Shown piece after piece: positions 19,489 to 30,539 of a stretch of 64,000 bases of DNA (position 1 is its first letter; each line of letters opens with the position of its first letter). The notes beneath the pieces are model-generated. The model did no database searches, was not told where the DNA came from, and was given only the letters and a program-made list of their open reading frames with translations. The position numbers were made by a program, and so were the translations under genes. Source of the DNA: Butyrivibrio sp. Lineage in GTDB: Bacteria > Bacillota > Clostridia > Lachnospirales > Lachnospiraceae. The DNA is taken from positions 1-64,000 of the forward strand of contig SVGC01000019.1 of NCBI GenBank assembly GCA_015056495.1, read 5' to 3'.

Positions 19489-21096
19489 TTAATTACCAGA
19501 ATTTTCTGTAACATCGGCATTGATATTTTCCTCAGCACTCTCTGTCTGAGCGGCCTGTGCTGCCTGCTCTGCCAGAGTCTGATTGGCTGCATCAACTGCC
19601 TGCTGAACCTGCTGTGCTGCTGCCGCCGCTGCAGCTTCATCACCTGATGCGTTGGCTGAGCTTGCCGCTGCAAGAGCCTTGGCAACTGCAACAACCTGTG
19701 CTCCATCTCCTGTAGCTATTGCCGCATTGATCTGAGATAATGCAACCGGGTCATCTGTAGCTGTTCCAACTGTAACGATCCTTGGAACCATCTGATAAGT
19801 GCTACTATTGACCACTTCTCTGCTCTCTTCAACACCATCTACAGTAACTATCTTCCATAACTGAGCTTTGTAGCCTACGTGCGCTGACTGAGATTCAACA
19901 TATCCTACAGGCTTGGAAGCATCAACATTTATTACATCTGCACTGGCTGGTGTTGTTGAGATCACCTCGCTCTCGTATGTAACCGTACGATTGGAAGGTC
20001 TTGTTTCAACACCATAGATAGTAAAAGTAATATTTTTATCATGGCAATATCCTTCAATATATATAGGATATTCTGTGTTATTGACAAATTTAAAGTTCTT
20101 GCCGCCAGACTCTGCAATAGCTGCATCTGAAGAAGCTGAAACATAAGTTACTATCATAGAATGATTATGTCTCTCAGTAACTTCCAGCTCTGCCAACAAT
20201 ACTGCATTGTACAGAGTAGATGATACCTGACAGATACCGCCACCAATACTCTCTACTACAACACCATTAAGATATGAACCTGCCGGGAAATATCCATTAG
20301 CCTCTGTAAAAGGAGTAATGGTATCCAGAACAGAAAACTCTTCACCCGGATAAACTGTTGTACCATTTATAAGTGAGCAGCCGTTAGCAACATTGGCACT
20401 TCTGGCTGAACCTGAAGTCTTATAACTTGTTGTAAATGTACCAAGTACATCTTTTACCTGCAAAAGCTCTTCCTCGCTTCCTTCAGGCTCATCTGTTGTG
20501 ATTGCAAGCTCAATAGACGCATCTGCATGATCCCAATCATTCTGGATATAATCCTCTATCTTTTTTATAGAAGCATCAACATCTATTATTGTTCCTGCCT
20601 GTCCATCTACAACTGAAAATACGCCATCTTCTCTGACCAGGGTGTAATCCTTTTTTTCTATATTAAAGCTTGCGCAATCCTCGGTCAAAATAGTAGTGAG
20701 CGCTTCTTCATCTACTGAATACTCTATTTCAAACTCAATTCCATCTCTGGCAGTATCTTTAAGATTCTTGTATCTCTGAACGATATTGCCTTCATGACCT
20801 ACTGCATAGGCTTTGGCTGCAACTTCTCTATTGCCCCAATATAGTCCCAGATCAGTAGCTGAAACGGTATATGAGTTATCTCCATTTCCTGTAAATGTAA
20901 TCTGAACATCCTGCAGTGATTCAAAATAACTATCAACTGCTTTTTCTGCCTCATCAACTGTCATACCGGATACATCAACACTTCCAATAGACACACCATC
21001 TGCTATGGTCTTAGACGAAGCAGCCTGTGCGTTGCCATGTGGCACAAACGCAAGTACAAGTCCTGTCAAAGCAAGACTCATCAATAATTTCTTCAT
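19489..21096 (-). CDS. VanW family protein with signal peptide and Ala/Gln-rich tail
   Basis: NGTTVYPGEEFSVLDTITPFTEANGYFPAGSYLNGVVVESIGGGICQVSSTLYNAVLLAELEVTERHNHSMIVTYV is the VanW signature. Confidence 0.88.
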   Translation of the reverse strand: MKKLLMSLALTGLVLAFVPHGNAQAASSKTIADGVSIGSVDVSGMTVDEAEKAVDSYFESLQDVQITFTGNGDNSYTVSATDLGLYWGNREVAAKAYAVGHEGNIVQRYKNLKDTARDGIEFEIEYSVDEEALTTILTEDCASFNIEKKDYTLVREDGVFSVVDGQAGTIIDVDASIKKIEDYIQNDWDHADASIELAITTDEPEGSEEELLQVKDVLGTFTTSYKTSGSARSANVANGCSLINGTTVYPGEEFSVLDTITPFTEANGYFPAGSYLNGVVVESIGGGICQVSSTLYNAVLLAELEVTERHNHSMIVTYVSASSDAAIAESGGKNFKFVNNTEYPIYIEGYCHDKNITFTIYGVETRPSNRTVTYESEVISTTPASADVINVDASKPVGYVESQSAHVGYKAQLWKIVTVDGVEESREVVNSSTYQMVPRIVTVGTATDDPVALSQINAAIATGDGAQVVAVAKALAAASSANASGDEAAAAAAAQQVQQAVDAANQTLAEQAAQAAQTESAEENINADVTENSGN

Positions 21097-21288
21097 ATTT
21101 CCCCTCTACCTCATGTATATAAACATACACTAAAATGTGTTATCATATTTATTATAAAAACACTGAAAACACCATTGGAACGACCATTGCGAGAACTATT
21201 AATACGATAATAATAGAAGCAAAAAGACGTTTCTTTTTTGAATTAAAATTTAACATTTTTTTTTCCTCGATACTGAAAGGAATTATAG

Positions 21289-21933
21289 ATGAAATTTCCG
21301 GCTTTAGCAACTGTCATTTTATTCTGTATTTGGTTACATTTCACTTTACAAAAGAACTCAAATAAGGAAGCTCAGATAAAAAAAGAGTTCTGGGATAGAG
21401 AAAGTGAAGCCAATAACGTGCGCAAAAAAAGTTTAGATGATCTGGACTATATAACAATACCTTTTGAGACTCTGCCCTTTGGTCTGATGCCTGATGTAGA
21501 AGCTATTGTGGATGCTGAAAATACTGTAAAGGATCTGTCAAAAGGAAAGATAGTCAATCTTACCGGCTATACCAATACAGATCTGAAACTAAAATACGGC
21601 ACTGCCAATATTACCCCGCTATCTGAATATGATCAAAACTACACTTCCCTGGTCACATCACTGCAGAAATGGGGCAAGCAGCTATTCCTATACGAAAAGT
21701 ATTATGAAGCCTGCGCCGTACTTGAATTTGCAGTCCAGACAAGAACTGATATAACTGACACGTATAAATTATTATGTGAGATTTATACAAGCAAACTCGG
21801 TTTATCTACTCAGGAAGCTGCTGAACAGGTACAGGAGCTGATCCCCATCGCCGAGACTCTCAATTCGCTTAGTAAAAAAAGGATTCTTGATACCTTATAT
21901 TCTTATCTTGACGGATTACAGAATCCTGTATAA
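21289..21933 (+). CDS. Hypothetical membrane-anchored protein, possibly TPR-like
   Basis: 214-aa ORF with N-terminal hydrophobic segment; QLFLYEKYYEACAVLEFAVQTRTDITDTYKLLCEIY. Confidence 0.6.
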   Translation: MKFPALATVILFCIWLHFTLQKNSNKEAQIKKEFWDRESEANNVRKKSLDDLDYITIPFETLPFGLMPDVEAIVDAENTVKDLSKGKIVNLTGYTNTDLKLKYGTANITPLSEYDQNYTSLVTSLQKWGKQLFLYEKYYEACAVLEFAVQTRTDITDTYKLLCEIYTSKLGLSTQEAAEQVQELIPIAETLNSLSKKRILDTLYSYLDGLQNPV

Positions 21934-21938
21934 ATAGA

Positions 21939-22592
21939 CTACTTTTTAATATCAAAGGATGGACACACATCTTTTAAGAAGCACTCACTGCATTTTGGCG
22001 TGGGTGCTTTACATATTGTCCTTCCAAGATTGATTATCTGGATGTTGTATCGTATCCAGTTCTCTTTGGGCAATATCTTCATAAGGTCCTGCTCTACTAC
22101 AACAGGATCATCGGAATCTGTGAATTTCAGCCTGTTGGATATTCTTTTTACATGAGTATCCACAACAATACTTGGCTCATTGTAGATATTTCCTCTTATT
22201 ACATTGGCTGTCTTCCTGCCAACTCCCGGAAGTGAAGTCAGATCATCAATATCACTTGGCACTTCTCCGCCATATTCTGTCATAAGCCGCTGACAGCATG
22301 CTTTGATATTTTTGGCCTTGCTGTGATAAAAGCCGATTGAATGGATATCCATCTCCAGTTCTGAAACATCTGCTGCCGCAAAAGCCGCTACAGAAGGATA
22401 TTTAGCAAACAGTCCCGGAGTGACCATATTGACTCTTGCGTCTGTACACTGCGCGCTTAAAATAGTTGCAATCAGTAGCTGCCATGCATTTTCATGGGAA
22501 AGGTGACATGCCACATCAACTCCATACTCTTTATCAAGTCTCGCCAAGACCTCTATAACTCTCTTTTTCAATTGCGCTGTATTTCTGACCAT
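21939..22592 (-). CDS. nth: Endonuclease III
   Basis: LIATILSAQCTDARVN, LPGVGRKTANVI, VDTHVKRISNRL, 4Fe-4S CX6CX2CX5C CKAPTPKCSECFLKDVC. Confidence 0.95.
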   Translation of the reverse strand: MVRNTAQLKKRVIEVLARLDKEYGVDVACHLSHENAWQLLIATILSAQCTDARVNMVTPGLFAKYPSVAAFAAADVSELEMDIHSIGFYHSKAKNIKACCQRLMTEYGGEVPSDIDDLTSLPGVGRKTANVIRGNIYNEPSIVVDTHVKRISNRLKFTDSDDPVVVEQDLMKILPKENWIRYNIQIINLGRTICKAPTPKCSECFLKDVCPSFDIKK

Positions 22593-22749
22593 TTTTTATC
22601 CTACCTAAAATAACATTTACTATCCTGATTTTTTCGTGACTTTTATAGTACATATAAAATTATATTTTGTCCTATTTTTACTATACACGATAAATTAAAA
22701 AAGTTGTATGATTTAGTTTGTATATACGAAAATATTGGGGAATTTGTGA

Positions 22750-24540
22750 ATGAATGTTATCTGGAAATATCTAAAAGAATACTTTGGAAGGATCAGTCTT
22801 GGGATGCTCATTAAATTTCTGGGCACTCTGGGCGAATTATCTCTCCCTTATATCCTTGAACATATAATCGACAATATCGTACCGGTAGGCTCACTCCGCC
22901 TTGTTCTGATCTGGGGCATGGGCATGATATTCATGGCTTTTCTGACAAGACAGCTCAACGTAACAGCCAACCGCATGGCTGTAGCTGTATCTAAAAGAGC
23001 CATATTTAACCTGCGTCATGACCTTTTTGCCAAGACTGCTCACCTGTCCGGCTCCCGATTTGACAATTTCGGTCTGCCATCCCTTACATCCCGTATGACT
23101 TCTGATACTTATAATGTTCAGAACTTCATGACACGCATGCAGACTATCGGTATCCGCGGACCTATCATGCTCATAGGCGGCATAGCCCTGACCATGACCA
23201 TGGATGTATATCTCTCAAGTCTGTTATGCATAATGGTTCCGTTACTGCTTATTGTTGTTCTCTCTATTTCTAAAAAGGGCGTGCCTCTCTATGGAAAAGT
23301 GCAAAAGTGCGTAGACAATATCGTCCGCATCATGCGTGAGAACATCACAGGAATCCGCGTCATTAAAGCTCTTTCAAAGGAATCTCATGAAAAAGAGCGT
23401 TATGCACAGGCCAATGAAGACCTGACTTCCATCGACATCCACGCCAGCGTGATAATGGCTATCCCTGGTTCTTTTATGCAGTTATGTCTCAACACCGGTC
23501 TTACTCTGGTTGTTATCCTTGGTGCATACAGAGTTAACAGCGGAGCAATCCAGCCCGGTGTCATCCTGGCTTTTCTTACATATTTTAATCTGATCCTGCA
23601 GTCAGTCATGGGTCTTAACAGGATATTCGTCATGTATTCCAAGGCCAAAGCCTCCGCTGACCGTATAGGACTTGTGCTTGTAGATAAGCCTGACCAGCTG
23701 GTACTGACTGATGAAGAAGCGCGTAGAAGCATCCAGCCTTATGAACCGGCTTATGATCATGATGATCCTTCTCTTCATATAATATTTGACCACGTATCCT
23801 TCATGTACCATACAGATGAAGAACTGGAGACTACTCAGGAAGAAAAAGATGATAGAGATTACAGTTTAAGTGATGTCTCTTTTAGTGTAAAAAAAGGCGA
23901 ATCCCTTGGAATCATCGGTTCCACAGGATGTGGAAAGACTACTATCATAAACCTTCTGATGCGTTTCTATGATGCTGATAAGGGACAGATATTTGTAGAT
24001 GGCAAAGATGTCCGCACCTATGAATTTGATGATCTTAGAAGTAAGTTTGGTGTTGTGTTCCAAAATGACATCATATTTGCTGATACTCTTATGAACAACA
24101 TTGACTTTGGACGAGGACTCACACCTGAAGAAGTAGATACAGCTGCCGATCACGGCATGGCCAAACCATTTATCGACAACCTGGAGCAAGGCTATGACCA
24201 TACTGCTGCCATCAAGGGTGCTGACTTTAGTGGCGGACAGAAGCAGCGTCTCATGATATCAAGAGCTCTGGCTGCCCACCCAAAGATACTGATACTGGAC
24301 GACTCCTCCAGTGCTCTGGATTACAAGACTGATGCAGCCCTTAGATCTGCCATTAAAGAGCACTATGCAGGAACCACTACTATCATGGTTGCACAGAGAG
24401 TCAGCTCTATCATGAATCTCAATCATATACTGGTAGTTGAAAACGGCAAGATACTTGCCAGCGGCACTCACAAGGAGCTGTTAGATAACTGTAACCTGTA
24501 TAGAACCATATATGAATCACAGATGGGGGCTCTGGCTTAA
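22750..24540 (+). CDS. ABC transporter ATP-binding/permease protein
   Basis: GIIGSTGCGKTTIINLLMRFYDADKG, FSGGQKQRLMISRAL, LILDDSSSALD. Confidence 0.92.
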   Translation: MNVIWKYLKEYFGRISLGMLIKFLGTLGELSLPYILEHIIDNIVPVGSLRLVLIWGMGMIFMAFLTRQLNVTANRMAVAVSKRAIFNLRHDLFAKTAHLSGSRFDNFGLPSLTSRMTSDTYNVQNFMTRMQTIGIRGPIMLIGGIALTMTMDVYLSSLLCIMVPLLLIVVLSISKKGVPLYGKVQKCVDNIVRIMRENITGIRVIKALSKESHEKERYAQANEDLTSIDIHASVIMAIPGSFMQLCLNTGLTLVVILGAYRVNSGAIQPGVILAFLTYFNLILQSVMGLNRIFVMYSKAKASADRIGLVLVDKPDQLVLTDEEARRSIQPYEPAYDHDDPSLHIIFDHVSFMYHTDEELETTQEEKDDRDYSLSDVSFSVKKGESLGIIGSTGCGKTTIINLLMRFYDADKGQIFVDGKDVRTYEFDDLRSKFGVVFQNDIIFADTLMNNIDFGRGLTPEEVDTAADHGMAKPFIDNLEQGYDHTAAIKGADFSGGQKQRLMISRALAAHPKILILDDSSSALDYKTDAALRSAIKEHYAGTTTIMVAQRVSSIMNLNHILVVENGKILASGTHKELLDNCNLYRTIYESQMGALA

Positions 24541-24597
24541 ATATTTTGAGTCGCCACTGATCACTAATAACCACTATCTTGCGCAAAGGAACTACCT

Positions 24598-26370
24598 ATG
24601 GCACCAGAACCTAAATATAAAAAAGATAAACCTAAAAATGCTAAAAATACTTTTTTGCGTCTGCTAAAGTATTCTATGGAATTTAAGTACATACTCTTTG
24701 CAGTACTTGTACTATGTCTTATCAGTAATGTACTGTCCCTGTTTGGACCAAGCCTTGCCGGAAAAGCCATAAATGAAGCTGCGGCAGGCGCAGGCAGAGT
24801 AAACTTCAAGGCAGTTTACGGCTATGCTATCAAGATGCTCATATTTTATGTGACCTCTTCTCTGCTGTCTTATATCATCTCCGTAATAATGATGCATACA
24901 GGTCGCCACCTTGCTCGTCAGCTTAGAAAAGACGTTTTTGACAAGCTCATGAGCCTTCCTGTCAGCTACTATGACAGACATCAGGCTGGAGATATCATCA
25001 GCAGAGTATCCTACGATATAGATGTTGTATCAACCTGTTTTTCAACTGATATAGTGCAGATCATGACTAATATCGTAACTGTGGTTGGTTCCCTCATCAT
25101 GATGCTGATCATCTCTCCTCCACTGGTTACTATCACCCTGATCACTATTCCGCTAGCTATTGCTTACACCAGATACATGGGCAAAAAGACCAGACCGCTC
25201 TTCTCCAAAAGAAGTGCCAAATATGGTCAGATGAACGGTTTTGTAGAGGAGATGTTCTCCGGGCAAAAGACGATCCTTGCCTATGCCCACGAAGATGCAG
25301 TAATTGATGATTTTGACAACATAAACGGAGAGGCTGCAGACGCTTTCTATCAGGCTGAATATTATGGCATGTCAACAGGTCCCTCTGTAGGATTTATCAA
25401 CAACCTGGGACTGTCACTTATATGTATGTTTGGATCACTCCTATACCTGTTAGGTGTCGTAACCGTTGGTCAGATTTCTTCTTTTATCCTGTATTCAAGA
25501 AAGTTCTCTGGCCCGATCAATGAGATTGCCAACATCATTACCGAACTGTTCTCAGCTATATCTGCAGCAGAAAGAGTATTCCGCCTGCTGGATGAGACTG
25601 AAGAACCTGAAGATGAACCAGATGCAATAGAGCTGACTGATATACAGGGAAATGTTGAACTAGACCATATCTCCTTTGGATACATTCCTGGAATAAAGAT
25701 AATTAAAGATTTCTCACTCGAGGCAAAAGCCGGGCAAACTGTTGCCATCGTCGGTCCTACGGGTGCAGGAAAGACGACCCTCATCAACCTGCTAATGAGA
25801 TTCTATGATATAGATTCAGGTAAAATCAGGCTAGACGGACATGATATCAGTACTATCACAAGAAAAAGCCTTAGAAGTGCCTACGCTATGGTATTACAGG
25901 ATACCTGGGTATTTAACGGAACAGTATATGACAATATAGCTTATGGAAGCTCTGATGCAACTATGGAAAAAGTAGTTGAGGCTGCAAAAGCTGCACGAAT
26001 ACACTCATTCATAAAAAGGCTTCCTAAGGGTTATAACACTGTGATCGGCGAAGATGGCGGCAATATCTCAAAGGGTCAGAAACAGATGCTCACAATTGCC
26101 AGAGCATTCCTATATGATGCCCCTATACTTATACTCGATGAAGCCACATCAAATGTTGATACCACTACAGAAAAACTCATTCAGGATGCAATGCTGCGTC
26201 TCATGAAAGGCAGAACCTGTTTTGTCATAGCTCACAGGCTTTCCACCATCCAAAATGCTGACCATATAATAGTCATGAACAATGGGCAGATCATTGAAGA
26301 TGGTAATCACGAAAGCCTTATGAATTCAAAAGGATTCTACTACAAACTGTATGAATCTCAGTTTACATGA
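24598..26370 (+). CDS. ABC transporter ATP-binding/permease protein (partner)
   Basis: AIVGPTGAGKTTLINLLMRFYDIDSG, ISKGQKQMLTIARAFL, LILDEATSNVD. Confidence 0.92.
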   Translation: MAPEPKYKKDKPKNAKNTFLRLLKYSMEFKYILFAVLVLCLISNVLSLFGPSLAGKAINEAAAGAGRVNFKAVYGYAIKMLIFYVTSSLLSYIISVIMMHTGRHLARQLRKDVFDKLMSLPVSYYDRHQAGDIISRVSYDIDVVSTCFSTDIVQIMTNIVTVVGSLIMMLIISPPLVTITLITIPLAIAYTRYMGKKTRPLFSKRSAKYGQMNGFVEEMFSGQKTILAYAHEDAVIDDFDNINGEAADAFYQAEYYGMSTGPSVGFINNLGLSLICMFGSLLYLLGVVTVGQISSFILYSRKFSGPINEIANIITELFSAISAAERVFRLLDETEEPEDEPDAIELTDIQGNVELDHISFGYIPGIKIIKDFSLEAKAGQTVAIVGPTGAGKTTLINLLMRFYDIDSGKIRLDGHDISTITRKSLRSAYAMVLQDTWVFNGTVYDNIAYGSSDATMEKVVEAAKAARIHSFIKRLPKGYNTVIGEDGGNISKGQKQMLTIARAFLYDAPILILDEATSNVDTTTEKLIQDAMLRLMKGRTCFVIAHRLSTIQNADHIIVMNNGQIIEDGNHESLMNSKGFYYKLYESQFT

Positions 26371-26469
26371 TGAATACGCAAACGCCGAAGATCATCCTGA
26401 ATACAGGCATTTTCTGAGGGGGGAACTTTAGTAATATTTTTGATATTTGAAATACGTTAAAAACATTTA

Positions 26470-26512
26470 AAAAAAGTGGTCATTGCATTTAATGCAACAA
26501 CCACTTTTTTCT
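26470..26512. terminator. Bidirectional terminator between ABC exporter and flotillin
   Basis: AAAAAGTGGT...ACCACTTTTTT with inner TTGCATTTAATGCAA. Confidence 0.7.
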
Positions 26513-28102
26513 TTACTCCTCTGAAGTCTCTGAAGTTGTGCTTTCAGATGTCTTATCTTTTTCCTTAGCACCTACCACAATTCCATCAAGTCCTGAGATA
26601 TTAACGTTTTTATTGACTTTGGCATCATATGTGCCAGCTCTCATTATTTCTGTGAAGTCAACACCTGTTGCTTCTGACATGGTATCAAATACCTGTTTCA
26701 TGACAATAGGCATATTTCCTGAAATCTGGCTTGCACCATTGGAGCCATCGCCTGTGCCATATATATTGATCTTGTCGATCTGTCCAAGAGGTTTTGCAAT
26801 CTCTGCGGCCATCTGAGGCATGATCTTGATCATCATCTCAGCCATAGCAGCACCGTTGTACTTCTTATAAGCTTCTGCCTTTTTCTCCATTGCTTCAGCT
26901 TCTGCAAGACCCTGAGCCTTGATACTTTCAGCTTCTGCTTTACCTTTTGCAGCAATACCTGCAGCTTCTGCATCATATTTTGCCTTGATACCGGCTGCTT
27001 CCTGCTCTGCAGCATACTTCTGAGCTTCAGCTTTTGCCTTCTGAGCCTCAGCTTCTTTTTCCTGTTCGTACTTACGAGCTTCAGCTTCTTTCTGTCTCTG
27101 GATAAGCTTTGCCTCAGCTTCTTTTTCAGCTTTATATTTTTCAGCATCAGCTGTCTTTTCAATCTGAGCAGCCAGTTCCTGCTGTTTTACAATTACTTCT
27201 TTCTGTTTCAGTTCTGCTTCACGCTCTGCCTTTGCAATCTCAGCATTAACAGTAGCTGCCTGAATAGTCTTCTGCTGTTCCTGTTTCTGGATCTCATAAG
27301 CTGCATCAGCTTCAGCCTGCGCTGTATCAGCCTGCTTTTTAAGAGAAGCTTTCTTGATATCCAATTCATTATTTTTCTGCGCAATCTCTGTAGCTGCTGC
27401 TACTCTTGCATCATTAGCTGCTCTATCTGCTTCTGCCTGTGCGATTGCAACGTCTCTGTCTGCCTGAGCTTTTGCAATGGATGCATCCTTTTTGATACGA
27501 GCTGTATTATCAGCACCAAGATCTCTGATAAGACCATTTTCATCTGTTACATTCTGAATGTTACATGAGATGATCTCAATACCAAGTTTATCCATGTCCT
27601 TAGAAGCTTTTAACATAACCTGATCTGAGAAAGAATCACGGTCTGTGTTGATAGTTCTAAGATCAAGAGTACCGATAATCTCACGCATGTTACCCTGCAG
27701 AGAATCTTTTAACTCTTCTGCAATCTGATCTGGCTTCTTGTTAAGGAAGTTCTTGGATGCAAGATAGATACCTTTTACAAACACAGGAGCTTCATCTGTT
27801 CCAATGTTGATCTGTCTGTCAGTAGAGATACGAACCTTAGCTACTGCATCCACGTCAACATTGATGAAGTCATTTGTAGGTACTGACTGCTCTGTCTTGA
27901 TATCTACTGTCATCTGTCCAAGATATAATTTGTCGACTCTTTCAAAAAATGGAATCTTGATACCAGCTCGTCCGATCAGGATTCGTGGCTCTTTTCTAAG
28001 GCCTGATATGATAAATGCCTGATCTGGTGGAGATTTTACATAACCTGTTGCCACTACAAGCAATAAAATAAACACAACTGTTCCGATGATAACGTATAAC
28101 AT
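26513..28102 (-). CDS. Flotillin/SPFH-domain protein
   Basis: 529 aa; SPFH N-terminus plus long Ala/Glu/Lys coiled coil. Confidence 0.9.
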   Translation of the reverse strand: MLYVIIGTVVFILLLVVATGYVKSPPDQAFIISGLRKEPRILIGRAGIKIPFFERVDKLYLGQMTVDIKTEQSVPTNDFINVDVDAVAKVRISTDRQINIGTDEAPVFVKGIYLASKNFLNKKPDQIAEELKDSLQGNMREIIGTLDLRTINTDRDSFSDQVMLKASKDMDKLGIEIISCNIQNVTDENGLIRDLGADNTARIKKDASIAKAQADRDVAIAQAEADRAANDARVAAATEIAQKNNELDIKKASLKKQADTAQAEADAAYEIQKQEQQKTIQAATVNAEIAKAEREAELKQKEVIVKQQELAAQIEKTADAEKYKAEKEAEAKLIQRQKEAEARKYEQEKEAEAQKAKAEAQKYAAEQEAAGIKAKYDAEAAGIAAKGKAEAESIKAQGLAEAEAMEKKAEAYKKYNGAAMAEMMIKIMPQMAAEIAKPLGQIDKINIYGTGDGSNGASQISGNMPIVMKQVFDTMSEATGVDFTEIMRAGTYDAKVNKNVNISGLDGIVVGAKEKDKTSESTTSETSEE

Positions 28103-28288
28103 ATATCCTCCTTTTTAGATGCATCTGAATGTTCGTGCATCTCTTATGAGAACATAATAAAATATCCGCAGTTCCCAATATAGATAAGGAACTGCGGATT
28201 ACGATTTTTTATTTCTGTATGTTTTTGCAAATAAATCATCAGGAAACTTTTGTACAACTTCTAATGGTTGTGGATTTCAGGTTTAAAA

Positions 28289-28747
28289 TCAGCCTTTTAC
28301 TTCTATCCTCTTGGCTTCCTCATGCTTTACAGCTTCTTTCTTTGGAAGCTTTAACTGAAGGATTCCGTTCTTATATTCTGCATCAATATCTTCAGGCTGC
28401 AGGTTCTCAACTGTGAAGGATCTTGAATATGAAGCACTTCTTCTTTCACGTCTTACATACTTGCCTTCCTTATCTTTCTCATCCTTATCTTCTGAATGAG
28501 AAGCTGATATTGTGAGAACATCATCTTTCAGTTCAATATTGATATCTTCCTTGTTAAATCCAGGAAGCTCTGCATCAAGTTCGTAATGATCGCCTTTATC
28601 AAGTACATCGGTCTTCATTGATACTGCGCTTTCAAGGCCGTTTCCCCAGATGTTCTCGAACATTTTGTCCATCTCATCAAATGGATCTGAGTAATTACAT
28701 ACATCATTGTTATTTCTCCAAATCATAGGCATCAACATAATATTCAC
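28289..28747 (-). CDS. Hsp20/alpha-crystallin family small heat-shock protein
   Basis: YELDAELPGFNKEDINIELKDDVLTISASHSEDKDEKDKEGKYVRRERRSASYSRSFTVENLQPEDIDAEYKNGILQLKLPKKE. Confidence 0.93.
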   Translation of the reverse strand: MNIMLMPMIWRNNNDVCNYSDPFDEMDKMFENIWGNGLESAVSMKTDVLDKGDHYELDAELPGFNKEDINIELKDDVLTISASHSEDKDEKDKEGKYVRRERRSASYSRSFTVENLQPEDIDAEYKNGILQLKLPKKEAVKHEEAKRIEVKG

Positions 28748-28877
28748 ACTTTCTGGCGCCCTGCGCCGCTTATTTTTATTATTGGTAAGAGGTTTTATTT
28801 GTTTTCCTCTTGCTGATTATGTTATAGCACAAATAGAACAACTATATCAATAAAGAAAGTATAAACTTTTTATAAAC

Positions 28878-28896
28878 GTTCTATTACATATAGAAC
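28878..28896. promoter_or_regulatory. Inverted repeat upstream of hsp20 (operator candidate, not CIRCE)
   Basis: GTTCTAT-tacat-ATAGAAC, about 130 bp upstream of the hsp20 start. Confidence 0.35.
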
Positions 28897-29069
28897 AGTT
28901 GGAACAATGTTGAGCATAAATAATCTTAGGCAAAGGCACTGAAACAGCCTGTTTTAGCTATTTGTAGCTATTTGTATTAAAGAATCGGTCGATGTTTCTT
29001 TTCTTCTAATATATAATGATGTAAGTGACTAAATAATACTTGAGTAATACTTTAGAAGGGAATTTCATT

Positions 29070-29519
29070 ATGAGATTTGTAATTCAGGTTGTTGAAAATA
29101 GCAAAGTTGACGTAAATGGAAAAACTGTAGGAAGCATCGGAAAAGGCTTTATGGTGCTGATAGGCATCAATCAGACTGATACTAAGGAAATCGCAGATAA
29201 GATGATCAAGAAACTTCTTGGCTTGCGAATTTTTAAAGATGAAAACGATAAAACTAATCTGTCTCTTGAAAATGTAGGTGGACAGCTTCTTTTGATCTCT
29301 CAGTTTACTCTGTACGCTGATTGCAGAAAGGGCAACCGCCCAAGTTTTATCAATGCCGGAGGCCCTGAAATGGCAAATGAGCTCTACGAATATATCATTG
29401 CCAAATGTAAGGAAACAGTTCCAGTAGTTGAAACAGGCATATTCGGTGCTGAAATGAAAGTAAGTCTCGTAAACGACGGACCTTTTACAATCTTACTGGA
29501 TTCAGATGACCTGGCATAG
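29070..29519 (+). CDS. dtd: D-aminoacyl-tRNA deacylase
   Basis: [33 protein letters not shown]...[21 protein letters not shown]; start taken at 29070. Confidence 0.93.
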   Translation: MRFVIQVVENSKVDVNGKTVGSIGKGFMVLIGINQTDTKEIADKMIKKLLGLRIFKDENDKTNLSLENVGGQLLLISQFTLYADCRKGNRPSFINAGGPEMANELYEYIIAKCKETVPVVETGIFGAEMKVSLVNDGPFTILLDSDDLA

Positions 29520-29526
29520 GGGAAAA

Positions 29527-29596
29527 GAGTCAGAGGGGACGTATCAGATTGACTCATTGTGCACAATGAGTCAATCTGATACGTCCCCTCTGACTC
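29527..29596. repeat. 70-bp perfect palindrome between convergent genes
   Basis: GAGTCAGAGGGGACGTATCAGATTGACTCATTGTG|CACAATGAGTCAATCTGATACGTCCCCTCTGACTC, checked base by base around the centre 29561/29562. Confidence 0.9.
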
Positions 29597-29608
29597 CCCT
29601 CTAACTCA

Positions 29609-30448
29609 CTATTCTTTCTTCCCTAATTCCCAAAATGCCACAGCACTGGCTGCTGCCACATTTAGAGAGTCCACTCCGTGGGTCATAGGTATGATCACAG
29701 TATAGTCGCACTTGGATATAGTCTCATCAGACAATCCATCTCCCTCTGTGCCAAGGACTATGGCAAGTTTATCTTCACTATGCAGTCTCTCATCACTTAT
29801 AGGAATAGCTTTATCATCCAGCGCCATGGCTGCCATCTTAAATCCCATTGCATGGAGCTTGTCCATTCCGGTTCCATTCCATGATCCTTCTGATTTTGGA
29901 AAATAGGTCCATGGTACCTGAAACACTGTTCCCATGCTGACTCTCGCTGCTCTCCTATATAATGGGTCGCTGCAGGCAGGGGACAATAGAACTGCATCCA
30001 TATTTAGAGCTGCTGCAGAACGGAATATAGCTCCAACGTTAGTTGGATTGACTACATCTTCAAGTATTGCAATCCTTCTTGCATTCTGACATATGCTCTC
30101 TATGGATGGATATTCCTTGCGTTTCATAGCGCAGAGTACACCTCTTGTGAGCTTAAATCCCGTGATCTGCTCAAGGACATCCATCTCAGCTACATAAATA
30201 GGAACATTTTTCCACCTATCTATAAGAGATCTTGCCTCTTTATCCACAGATTTTTTCTCCAGTAGAAAAGAAATCGGTTCATAACCGGCATCCATAGCCC
30301 TGATAATAACATTGGGACTCTCAGCTATAAATATCCCAAGCTCCGGTTCATTGATATGCAAGAGCTGAGACTCATTGCGATTGGCATATATTGCCAGCTC
30401 CGGACTATCTAAATTATCTATTTCTATTATGTTTGGTTCCATACACAC
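29609..30448 (-). CDS. TrmH/SpoU-family RNA 2'-O-methyltransferase
   Basis: ILEDVVNPTNVGAIFRSAAALNMDAVLLSPACSDPLYRRAARVSMG...VLGTEGDGL...IPMTHGVDSLNVAAASAVAFWEL. Confidence 0.92.
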   Translation of the reverse strand: MCMEPNIIEIDNLDSPELAIYANRNESQLLHINEPELGIFIAESPNVIIRAMDAGYEPISFLLEKKSVDKEARSLIDRWKNVPIYVAEMDVLEQITGFKLTRGVLCAMKRKEYPSIESICQNARRIAILEDVVNPTNVGAIFRSAAALNMDAVLLSPACSDPLYRRAARVSMGTVFQVPWTYFPKSEGSWNGTGMDKLHAMGFKMAAMALDDKAIPISDERLHSEDKLAIVLGTEGDGLSDETISKCDYTVIIPMTHGVDSLNVAAASAVAFWELGKKE

Positions 30449-30539
30449 TTCCTTACATTGCTTTTTGGGTTTGTACTAAATTTATGTTATAGTTTTATTA
30501 CTATTTATAACATCAATCATTTTATATAGAAAGAAAATT

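Noticed and set aside
26833-27162. 109-aa Lys/Gln/Arg-rich minus-strand ORF
   Set aside because: Out-of-frame reading of the Ala/Glu/Lys coiled-coil region of the flotillin gene.
28878-28896. CIRCE element for Hsp20
   Set aside because: The inverted repeat GTTCTAT-N5-ATAGAAC does not match TTAGCACTC-N9-GAGTGCTAA; kept only as a weak operator candidate.
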